A stretch of 64,000 nt of DNA from contig NZ_JAQSDN010000003.1 in the NCBI RefSeq assembly GCF_029945925.1, forward strand, positions 1-64,000, read 5' to 3'. Both the position numbers and the translations under genes were made by a program. Origin of the DNA: Polaromonas sp. (GTDB taxonomy: Bacteria > Pseudomonadota > Gammaproteobacteria > Burkholderiales > Burkholderiaceae_C). Under the pieces are notes generated by a model that saw only the letters and a list, made by a program, of their open reading frames with translations, made no database searches and had not been told where the DNA came from. Shown in pieces: positions 18,438-26,637 of the stretch. The stretch's first letter is position 1. Each line of letters opens with the position of its first letter.

Positions 18438-18926
18438 TCAGGCGGTTTCGGTGCTGGGCGTGCTGCTCAGTGCCAGCGCCAGCCAGTCGCGGCACCAGGC
18501 GGCACCCTCGGTCTCGGGCAGGGTGCCGGCGCTGGCGTCGTGGCACCAGACCTCACCGATACGCTGCGCGCCCAGGCCCTGCAGGCGCTCGTCAAACTTT
18601 TTGCCACCGAAGCAGAAGGTCTGCAGGTAGGTGCGGTCACCAAGGGCGATCACGCCGTAACGCACGTGGCCCAGGAATTTGGGCTGGGCATCGAGCGAGT
18701 CATAGAGCAGCCGGGCGTTGTCGGGTACATCGCCCTGGCCGTAGGTGGAAGAGCAGATGAGATATATTGCATCTTCTTCGGCGGCGCTGTCAAAGACGCC
18801 GATGTCCAGGCCGTCCATCAGCTGAACCTCGATATCACTGACGAGATCGGCGCAATCCATCTGGATGGCCTGGGCCACATAGTCGGCCGTGCTGGTCATG
18901 GTGCCCACGAGTATTTTGAGTTTCAT
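18438..18926 (-). CDS. Flavodoxin-domain protein in the box cluster
   Basis: 162 residues, a single flavodoxin/MioC-like fold. The first strand and phosphate loop are KILVGTMTSTADYVAQAI, a variant of the T-x-T-G-x-T loop in which Gly is replaced by Ser. The FMN-ring loops are CSSTYGQGDVPDNARLL and ALGDRTYLQTFCFGGKKFDE. It should carry single electrons via FMN in the cytoplasm. It is divergent from boxR with overlapping promoters and runs toward benzoate-CoA ligase, so it is probably co-regulated with benzoate catabolism. With no boxA in the window it could be the electron donor to BoxB, but that is inference. Confidence 0.82.
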   Translation of the reverse strand: MKLKILVGTMTSTADYVAQAIQMDCADLVSDIEVQLMDGLDIGVFDSAAEEDAIYLICSSTYGQGDVPDNARLLYDSLDAQPKFLGHVRYGVIALGDRTYLQTFCFGGKKFDERLQGLGAQRIGEVWCHDASAGTLPETEGAAWCRDWLALALSSTPSTETA

Positions 18927-18946
18927 CAGTGATCTCCGATAAAAGA

Positions 18947-18993
18947 TGCAATAAACTGCTTGACAAGCGAATTACGTGAAGTATAGTGCAATA
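18947..18993. promoter_or_regulatory. Candidate BoxR operators (two TGCAATA sites)
   Basis: TGCAATA occurs at 18947-18953 and again at 18987-18993, exactly 40 bases apart in the same orientation, about four helical turns. The first overlaps the early transcribed region of the leftward unit; the second overlaps the -10/start region of the boxR promoter. BzdR/BoxR-type repressors are known to bind TGCA-containing operators and to release on benzoyl-CoA. Confidence 0.65.
18960..18987 (+). promoter_or_regulatory. boxR(CB) sigma70-type promoter
   Basis: A perfect -35 TTGACA at 18960-18965 and a -10 TATAGT at 18982-18987 are separated by 16 bases, 40 bases upstream of the boxR start codon. The distal TGCAATA site begins at the last base of the -10 hexamer, an ideal repressor position. 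Confidence 0.75.
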
Positions 18994-19007
18994 TTGATTT
19001 AACGCAA
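18980..19007 (-). promoter_or_regulatory. Leftward promoter for flavodoxin-bclA
   Basis: On the minus strand TTGCGT (19002-19007) and TATACT (18980-18985) are 16 bases apart. The -10 hexamer overlaps the -10 of the rightward boxR promoter on the other strand, so one repressor bound at the TGCAATA site between the elements could shut both. Confidence 0.6.
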
Positions 19008-19027
19008 ACTTTTTTCAAATAACGCAG

Positions 19028-19969
19028 ATGTCCAACATCGAAAATCTGTCCGAACAGGCGAACAAAGCCACGCTCACCGAGCTGGGTGCCCGGGTGCGTG
19101 CCTGGCGCGCCCGCCGCGGCATGACGCGCAAGGCGCTGGCGAGCGACTCCGGCCTGAGCGAGCGTTTCCTGGCCGATGTGGAAAGCGGCAAGGGCAATGT
19201 CTCGATCAACTCGCTGGAAGCCGCTGCCCGCGCGCTGAACATCTCGATTCTGGAACTGCTGCAGGACGCACCGCGCCCGGCGCTGGCCCGTGTCCAGGGG
19301 CTGCTGGGCCGGCTCGACGACACGCAGCTGGACCAGGCCTACGCACTGCTCGGCAGCACCTTCGGCCTGAGCGATGCGCTGGGCCGGGAACAGCGCATTG
19401 CGCTGATCGGTCTGCGCGGTGCGGGCAAGTCCACACTCGGCCTGAAGCTGGCCACCGAGCGCGGCGTGCCTTTTGTCGAACTCGACCGCGAGATCGAACG
19501 TGAAGCCGGCACCAGCATGAATGAAATCCTGCTGCTGCACGGGCAGGCCGGCTACCGCCGCTACGAGCGCCGCGCGCTGTTCCGTATTGCCGAGGACCAT
19601 GCCGACGGCGTCGTCATGACCACCGGCGGCAGCATCGTCAGCGAGCGCGAAACCTTTGACCTGCTGCAAAGCCGCTTCTACTGCGTCTGGCTCAAGGCCA
19701 GCCCGGAAGAACACATGGCACGGGTGGTGGCGCAGGGCGACATGCGGCCTTTTACTGCCACCCGCGGTGCCACGGACGAGGCGATGGAAGACCTGCGCCG
19801 CATCCTGGCCAGCCGCGAAGCGCTGTATGCCCGCGCCGATGCCGTGGTGGACACCGCCGCCCGAACCCTCAAACAAAGCCTGAAAGACCTGGAACGCGCC
19901 GTTCCGCAAACAACCGTTCGGGCTGAGCCTGTCGAAGCCCTTCGACTAGCTCAGGGCGAACGGCCTTAA
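19028..19969 (+). CDS. boxR: BoxR-type repressor (HTH plus shikimate-kinase-like domain)
   Basis: 313 residues. An XRE-type HTH (about 19-75) with RAWRARRGMTRKALASDSGL and SGKGNVSINSLEAAARAL is fused to a shikimate-kinase-like domain (about 125-285) that keeps Walker A as GLRGAGKSTLGLKL and the VELDREIEREAG segment. This fusion defines BzdR/BoxR, where the kinase-like domain senses benzoyl-CoA. It opens the rightward box operon, 21 bases before boxC. The last 18 or so residues (starting TTVRAEPVEALRLAQGERP) are encoded by a palindromic repeat (19914-19963), so they are probably an added tail rather than conserved structure. Confidence 0.94.
   Translation: MSNIENLSEQANKATLTELGARVRAWRARRGMTRKALASDSGLSERFLADVESGKGNVSINSLEAAARALNISILELLQDAPRPALARVQGLLGRLDDTQLDQAYALLGSTFGLSDALGREQRIALIGLRGAGKSTLGLKLATERGVPFVELDREIEREAGTSMNEILLLHGQAGYRRYERRALFRIAEDHADGVVMTTGGSIVSERETFDLLQSRFYCVWLKASPEEHMARVVAQGDMRPFTATRGATDEAMEDLRRILASREALYARADAVVDTAARTLKQSLKDLERAVPQTTVRAEPVEALRLAQGERP
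19914..19963. repeat. Palindromic REP-like element inside boxR
   Basis: The left arm CCGTTCGGGCTGAGCCTGTC (continuing GAAGCCC) is matched by the right arm TTCGACTAGCTCAGGGCGAA followed by CGG. This 50-base imperfect palindrome is of the GTTCGGGCTGAGC...CGAAC type seen dispersed in many proteobacteria. Here it is read through in frame and supplies the boxR stop region. Confidence 0.75.
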
Positions 19970-19990
19970 CCCGACACACAGGAGACCCCA

Positions 19991-21694
<1,704 letters not shown>

Positions 21695-21698
21695 CACC

Positions 21699-23123
21699 AT
21701 GAGCACCATTGACCTGCAAGCCCTGATCCCCAACAACGTCAACCTCGGCGAGAACCGCCAGCTGCAGCGTGCGCTCGAGCACTGGCAGCCGGCCTTCATG
21801 AGCTGGTGGGACGAAATGGGCCCGAGTGACTTCAATGCCAAGGAGGTCTACCTGCGCACCGCCGTCGGCGTGGACGCTTCGGGCTGGGCCAGCTACGGCT
21901 ACACACCCATGCCCGACTACCGCTGGGGCATTTTTCTCGCCGACCAGGAAGAAAACCGCAAGATCGGTTTTGGCGACCACATGGGCCAGGACGTCTGGCA
22001 GGAAGTGCCGGGTGAGTACCGCAGCGCCTTCCGCCGCCTGATCGTGACCCAGGGCGACACCGAGCCGGCCTCTGTCGAGCAGCAGCGCCTGCTGGGCCAC
22101 ACCGCGCCTTCTTTGTACGACCTGCGCAACCTGTTTCAGGTCAACGTCGAGGAAGGCCGCCATCTGTGGGCCATGGTCTACCTGCTGCACGCGCACTTCG
22201 GTCGTGACGGCCGCGAGGAAGCCGAAGAGCTCTTGACGCGCCACAGCGGCGACGCCGACAAGCCACGTATCCTGGGCACCTTCAACGAGCCCATGGACAA
22301 CTGGCTGAGCTTCTTCATGTTCACTTACTTCACCGACCGTGACGGCAAGTTCCAGCTCAAGTCCTTTGCCGAAAGCGCCTTTGACCCGCTGGCGCGCACC
22401 ACGCGTTTCATGCTGACCGAAGAAGCCCACCACATGTTTGTCGGCGAGACCGGCATTGGCCGCGTCATCAAACGCACGCTGGAAGTCATGAAAGAGCTGG
22501 ACACCGACAACGTGGACACCTTGCGCAAGGCCGGCGTGATCGACTTGCCGACGGTGCAGAAATTCATGAACTTCTGGTTCACCTCCTCGCTGGACCTGTT
22601 CGGCTCGGAAGCCTCGTCCAACGCGGCCAACTACTTCAGCAACGGCATCAAGGGCCGGCCCGACGAAGCCAAATTCGCCGACCACGTTGAGCTCGACAGC
22701 GAAATGACCATCCAGGTGCCGGACGGCAAGGGTGGTTTGAAGAACGAAACGATTTCAACACGCAACGGCATGAACGAGATCACGCGCCTGGAATACGTGA
22801 AAGACTGCAATGTCGGCGTGACACGCTGGAACATGGCGATCAAACGCGCGGGTGTGGACTTCGAGCTGAGCCTGCCGAGCTCGCGTTTCCGCCGAAGCGT
22901 CGGTGTCTGGTCGGCCGCCCACACCGATCCGCAGGGCAACCCGATCAGCGAAGCCGAATTCAACGCCCGAAAAGACGAGTGGCTACCCAACGACGCCGAC
23001 AAGACCTTCATTCACAGCCTGATGCAGCGTGTGACCGAGCCGGGCAAGATGGCCGGCTGGATCGCACCGCCGGATCGTGGCATCAACGCGAACGCGGTCG
23101 AATACGAATACGTGAAGTTGTAA
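21699..23123 (+). CDS. boxB: Benzoyl-CoA 2,3-epoxidase subunit BoxB
   Basis: 474 residues from ATG 21699, with AAAGGA upstream; the longer open frame runs inside boxC. It is a di-iron oxygenase that epoxidises benzoyl-CoA with O2. Likely iron ligands by family position are E122, E152 and H155 (in NVEEGRHLW), D213, E242 and H245 (in TEEAHHMF), all present. It normally receives electrons from the FAD/[4Fe-4S] reductase BoxA, whose gene is not found beside it. The gene is followed by a double-hairpin repeat and no terminator of classical form. Confidence 0.96.
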   Translation: MSTIDLQALIPNNVNLGENRQLQRALEHWQPAFMSWWDEMGPSDFNAKEVYLRTAVGVDASGWASYGYTPMPDYRWGIFLADQEENRKIGFGDHMGQDVWQEVPGEYRSAFRRLIVTQGDTEPASVEQQRLLGHTAPSLYDLRNLFQVNVEEGRHLWAMVYLLHAHFGRDGREEAEELLTRHSGDADKPRILGTFNEPMDNWLSFFMFTYFTDRDGKFQLKSFAESAFDPLARTTRFMLTEEAHHMFVGETGIGRVIKRTLEVMKELDTDNVDTLRKAGVIDLPTVQKFMNFWFTSSLDLFGSEASSNAANYFSNGIKGRPDEAKFADHVELDSEMTIQVPDGKGGLKNETISTRNGMNEITRLEYVKDCNVGVTRWNMAIKRAGVDFELSLPSSRFRRSVGVWSAAHTDPQGNPISEAEFNARKDEWLPNDADKTFIHSLMQRVTEPGKMAGWIAPPDRGINANAVEYEYVKL

Positions 23124-23215
23124 GCCCCCACGCTTGCTCACTGCGTGTAGCCGCTGCCCCCCGAGGGGGCCGCTGCGCCTGCGGTCTGGCAAAGCCAGTC
23201 CCGCGGCCCCTGTTT
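23124..23215 (-). repeat. Double-hairpin dispersed repeat (copy 2)
   Basis: Minus-strand reading gives GGGGCCGCGGGACTGGCTTT, GCCAGACCGCAGGCGCAGCG, GCCCCCTCGGGGGGCAGCGG, CTACACGCAGTGAGCAAGCG, TGGGGGCT, very similar to the copy at 13740. It starts immediately after the boxB stop and may serve as a transcript 3' end. Confidence 0.75.
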
Positions 23216-23238
23216 GAAGGGGGAGGGCGCCTCAACGT

Positions 23239-23625
23239 TCAGGTAATCTCCGCGCCGCGTTCCTTGAGCAGGTCCCGCAGCAGCGAACGGTGGCAGCGTG
23301 CCTCGTTCTCGCAGTAACAACCCATCGCAAAATTCGTCTGGTGCGACAGCGCCGCCAGCAGGTCCAGGTCCCGGCTGGCATCGGGCTCGTTCATTTCGGC
23401 GCGGTATTTTTTGCTGAACGCGGCCCAGTCCTTGTCGGTCTCCACCGACTGGCCCTGTTTCATGGTCTCGGCGCTGGGGGCGAGGTTGGGGTACCAGACG
23501 TCGTACCAGTCCTGCGTGGCGAATTCGCTTTTGGGCACGCCGCGCGGTGGCCGACGTACCGTGCCTATGCGCAGACCTTCGCCAGCCTGCCGGGCCGTGC
23601 CCAGTCTCACGATGCTTACCCCCAT
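23239..23625 (-). CDS. DUF488 family protein
   Basis: 128 residues. It shows the DUF488 features PPRGVPKSEFATQDWYDVWY near the N-terminus and, near the C-terminus, CYCENEARCHRSLLRDLL with the conserved Cys/His/Arg cluster. The ATG at 23625 is preceded by GGAGG. No biochemical function is established for the family. It points away from the tRNA genes and toward boxB, from which it is separated by the repeat. Confidence 0.88.
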   Translation of the reverse strand: MGVSIVRLGTARQAGEGLRIGTVRRPPRGVPKSEFATQDWYDVWYPNLAPSAETMKQGQSVETDKDWAAFSKKYRAEMNEPDASRDLDLLAALSHQTNFAMGCYCENEARCHRSLLRDLLKERGAEIT

Positions 23626-23760
23626 GAGCGCCTCCTGTTTGACGGTGTTTCAGGGTTGCCATTGTGAAACCTTTTGTGCTGCCCCCGGCCGGTCCTGGTG
23701 CTTGCAACGCTGCCTCTGCAAATAAACGGAGCGAGGCGCAAAATTGGGCTTTGTTCGGGC

Positions 23761-23766
23761 TATAAT
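23761..23766 (+). promoter_or_regulatory. -10 element of the tRNA-Pro gene
   Basis: A perfect TATAAT lies 12 bases before the first base of tRNA-Pro, so transcription would begin just upstream of the tRNA. No convincing -35 hexamer at standard spacing is visible. Confidence 0.55.
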
Positions 23767-23777
23767 ATTTGACTAGT

Positions 23778-23854
23778 CGGAGTGTGGCGCAGTCTGGTAG
23801 CGCACCTGGTTTGGGACCAGGGGGTCCAAGGTTCGAATCCTTGTACTCCGACCA
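23778..23854 (+). tRNA. tRNA-Pro (UGG)
   Basis: 77 bases including encoded CCA. The acceptor stem is CGGAGTG with TACTCCG, the anticodon arm CTGGTTTGGGACCAG has TGG in the loop, and the T arm contains GGTTCGAATCC. All arms close. Confidence 0.96.
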
Positions 23855-23865
23855 AGAATCCAATG

Positions 23866-23891
23866 AAAAAGCTCACTCTGTGGGCTTTTTT
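23866..23891 (+). terminator. Terminator between the two tRNA genes
   Basis: An 11-bp stem (AAAAAGCTCAC with GTGGGCTTTTT, one G-T pair) with a 3-base loop and a T run starts 12 bases after tRNA-Pro. It suggests the two tRNA genes have separate transcripts. Confidence 0.7.
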
Positions 23892-23896
23892 CATAT

Positions 23897-23973
<77 letters not shown>

Positions 23974-24399
23974 GTGCTCAATGCATTGCGTCCTCCAACC
24001 CTCCCCATTTTTATCGTTCTGACCGTCTCAGGCGCCGCCCTGTAGTCGTGCGCGGCGCCTTGCCGCGCCAATGCGTTGCGAAATCACGTCGCTGTGGTTG
24101 CCCGGCTCGACGCGGATATAAGTCCAAAGTCATAGAACGGCCGACGCAAATTCGCAGAAATTCATCCTTTAGCATAGAAAAGCCGGATCTGTAAAAAAAT
24201 CACCAAACATCACCTCATATTTCCTACAAAAGTCACACTTGGATAAATAGAATCGCATAAAAGATACAAAAAAAGACTTCCAAAGGGACGAAATGAGCGC
24301 TAGGGCGCCATGGAAATGCAGTTCCCCCACTTCCGCCGCCAGGCAGGGTGTGGTCAGGCTGGGGCAGGTTCAAGTTGATTCATTAACGAAGGAGTGATC
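23974..24399. other. Non-coding, partly AT-rich gap before the pilus-like cluster
   Basis: No gene is supported in this 426-base stretch. The part from about 24110 to 24290 is far richer in A/T than its surroundings and contains A-runs and CACATT/TCACA-like words, which would suit a regulated promoter. GAAGGAGTGATC just before 24400 is the ribosome-binding region of the next gene. The compositional drop directly downstream of a tRNA is compatible with an insertion boundary. Confidence 0.5.
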
Positions 24400-24936
24400 A
24401 TGAAATCAGAGCGTTTTTCGACATTCAAACGCGGTGCGTTGCATGCAGCGTTGGCGTCAACTGCTGTGCTGGGGGGCTTGGGGCTTGTTGGCAATGCCCA
24501 CGCCATCAGTGGCGACGCCACCGCCACCGTGGTCCAGGCCATTGATATCACGCAAAACAGGGCCCTCAATTTTGGCAAATTTGTTGCGAGCAATGGCGGA
24601 ACAGTGACCTTGACCAACGTTGCCACTACTGTCGTGGGAGGCACCTCCGTCAGGGTCAGTCCGAGCACCGCTGCTTCAGGGCAATTCACTGTCACCGGTG
24701 ACGGAGCGGCAACCTATACGCTGACGGCAGATGCAAGCACGACGATCACTGATGGGAATACCACCATGAACGTGACCGCCATTACCCCTTCGGTCACAAC
24801 AGGCGGTGTACTCAGTGGTACATCAGGTTCTCAGGGGAGTCAGGTGGTATATGTCGGTGCTACTTTGACCCAAGGTGCCGCGAATGCTGCGGGGACTTAC
24901 AGCGGGACCTATTCGATCACCGTTGCCTATAACTGA
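24400..24936 (+). CDS. DUF4402 pilin-like secreted protein 1
   Basis: 178 residues from ATG 24400, which has AAGGAG 5 bases upstream; an in-frame GTG at 24394 overlaps that site. A signal peptide of about 36 residues ends at NAHA/ISGDAT. The mature part is a beta-rich DUF4402 domain with ITQNRALNFGKFVASNGGTV at its start and the C-terminal YSGTYSITVAYN strand. DUF4402 proteins are thought to be pilus or surface-fibre subunits. It is the first gene of a five-gene rightward cluster and is probably the major or a structural subunit handled by the downstream chaperone and usher-like protein. Confidence 0.85.
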   Translation: MKSERFSTFKRGALHAALASTAVLGGLGLVGNAHAISGDATATVVQAIDITQNRALNFGKFVASNGGTVTLTNVATTVVGGTSVRVSPSTAASGQFTVTGDGAATYTLTADASTTITDGNTTMNVTAITPSVTTGGVLSGTSGSQGSQVVYVGATLTQGAANAAGTYSGTYSITVAYN

Positions 24937-25089
24937 GACGCTGATCTGTGAGTGGCGGCCTCGGGCCGCCAAGCAGGCTGGAAACTCGCTCCGGTAGGGC
25001 TGTGCTTGCTATTGCACTCTGTTTTTTGTCAGTTAACCGTGTTGCAGGCCGTTATCGCACAGGCGAGATGAGTTCAAGGAAGGGCCACG

Positions 25090-25563
25090 TTGAAGAAACA
25101 CCGTGTTTTGGCTGTAATCGCTCTGCTAAGTACCGTGGCTTGCGCATCGGTGAGTTGGGCGCAGACTTTCACGGCCACCCAGGCTTTGGCCTTTGGTACT
25201 TTTGCGCCCAGTGCGGTGGCGGGCACGATCGTTATTCCCCCGGTGGGCCTCCGGGGCAAGAGTGGGGGTGCGTATCCGATCGCGGTCAACCTGGGCTCGG
25301 CCGCGTCGTTCAGCGTGAGCGGGGGGGGGGCGAATCAGCCTTATTCCATCACCTTGCCTAGCAACGGTGTGGTGTCGCTGTCACTCGTGGGGAGTCCGGG
25401 GACCACCATGGCTGTCAATGGCTTCAGTAGCAGCACATCGAGCGGCCAGCTCAGTGGCACCGGTGCACTGGCCTTTACGGTCGGCGCCACACTCAGTGTG
25501 GGCAGCAACCAGGCAATGGGCAATTACACCGGCAATTTTGAGGTCACGATCAACCTGCAATGA
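25090..25563 (+). CDS. DUF4402 pilin-like secreted protein 2, with poly-G tract
   Basis: 157 residues from a TTG at 25090 (MKKHRVLAV), supported by AAGGAAGG just upstream. The signal peptide ends near VSWAQ/TFTA. The mature domain has the DUF4402 start ATQALAFGTFAPSAVAGTIV and ends NYTGNFEVTINLQ. The codons for SGGGA fall in a run of ten G (25321-25330). Gain of one G would give a stop at 25359-25361; loss of one would run in another frame to 25762 in the chaperone gene. This is a candidate for on/off switching of a surface subunit. Confidence 0.83.
   Translation: MKKHRVLAVIALLSTVACASVSWAQTFTATQALAFGTFAPSAVAGTIVIPPVGLRGKSGGAYPIAVNLGSAASFSVSGGGANQPYSITLPSNGVVSLSLVGSPGTTMAVNGFSSSTSSGQLSGTGALAFTVGATLSVGSNQAMGNYTGNFEVTINLQ
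25321..25330. repeat. Homopolymeric G10 tract in a surface-protein gene
   Basis: Ten consecutive G bases lie within the coding sequence of the second DUF4402 gene. Such tracts slip during replication and are typical phase-variation switches when located in surface-structure genes. Confidence 0.85.
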
Positions 25564-25641
25564 AGGCCGCACTTCATCCCATCATCCCAATTCCGGTTCA
25601 TCGTCATGCCTGCTTACAAACAAGACACTCAGGAGCCCGTC

Positions 25642-26556
25642 ATGTGGTTTTCCATTTTTGATGTCCGGCCCCTTGCTGCGGATGCTGACTGTCGTCCTAT
25701 CCGATGGCTCCCTTTGCGGCGGGAGAGCGGTGCCTGGCTGCTCGGCGCTTGTCTCGTGCTGATTGCCGCGCCCCACGCTTTTGCCGATCTGATGCTGACT
25801 CCGACGCGGATCATTCTTGAAAAAAACCAGCGCTCGGCCCAACTCGACCTCATCAACAATGGCCAGGAAACAGCGACTTACCGCATCAACCTGGTCAATA
25901 GGCGCATGAGCGAGACAGGGGAGTTTTCCGCGATAGACAGCCCGCGACCAGGCGAGCAATTTGCAGATGAGTTGGTGCGTTATTCGCCACGGCAGGTGGT
26001 ATTGGCCCCGGGCCGTGGCCAGACCGTACGTATTTTGCTGCGCAAACCGGCAGATTTGCCAGCCGGTGAGTACCGGTCCCACCTTCAGTTTGACCGGGTT
26101 CCCGAGACCACCGGCACCAGCAGTATCAACGCCCAAGGTCCTGCGCTGGGCCCCGGTGAAGTAGGTGTGCAGTTGACGGCTTTGATCGGTGTGTCCATTC
26201 CTGTCATTGTGCGGCACGGTGAAACATCTGCCACCGTCACGCTGTCCGGGCTGGAACTGCCCAACCCCCCGGCCGGCCAGCCTGCGATGCTGGCGGTGGT
26301 GCTGCAGCGCAGCGGCAACCGTTCTGTGTATGGAGACCTGATTGCGACCTTCACGCCCCAAGGCGGCGCGCCGCAGGAAGTCGGCAAGGCCGGTGGCGTG
26401 GCAGTGTACACACCCAACGCCTTGCGCCGCATGAGGCTGGAGTTGAAGCCGCCCGCCGGGCTGGCGCTGGCGCGGGGCACCCTGCGGGTAGCCTTCCGGG
26501 AACGGCCAGACGCGGGTGGCAAGTTGCTGGCGGAAGCCGCTCTCGAATTGCCTTGA
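25642..26556 (+). CDS. PapD-like periplasmic pilus chaperone
   Basis: 304 residues from ATG 25642, chosen because CAGGAG lies 6 bases upstream; an ATG at 25606 would add 12 residues. A long basic N-terminus precedes a signal helix ending PHAFA/DLML. The mature protein begins LMLTPTRIILEKNQRSAQLD, the classic first strand of PapD-type chaperones, followed by RYSPRQVVLAPGRGQTVRIL with the conserved Arg and the G1-like strand region. A second immunoglobulin-like half follows with SIPVIVRHG. It should cap DUF4402 subunits in the periplasm and deliver them to the usher-like protein downstream. Confidence 0.87.
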   Translation: MWFSIFDVRPLAADADCRPIRWLPLRRESGAWLLGACLVLIAAPHAFADLMLTPTRIILEKNQRSAQLDLINNGQETATYRINLVNRRMSETGEFSAIDSPRPGEQFADELVRYSPRQVVLAPGRGQTVRILLRKPADLPAGEYRSHLQFDRVPETTGTSSINAQGPALGPGEVGVQLTALIGVSIPVIVRHGETSATVTLSGLELPNPPAGQPAMLAVVLQRSGNRSVYGDLIATFTPQGGAPQEVGKAGGVAVYTPNALRRMRLELKPPAGLALARGTLRVAFRERPDAGGKLLAEAALELP

Positions 26557-26637
26557 CCGGACAGCGGTTGCGCCCACCCATGACGCAGCAGCTTTCATCA
26601 TGAGGGGATACGTTTTTTTTGCAGCGCCGCTTGGGGG

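Noticed and set aside
24948..25361. Plus-strand frame overlapping the second DUF4402 gene
   Set aside because: It has no signal peptide or family match. I keep it only as the frame that would be read after gain of a G in the G10 tract.
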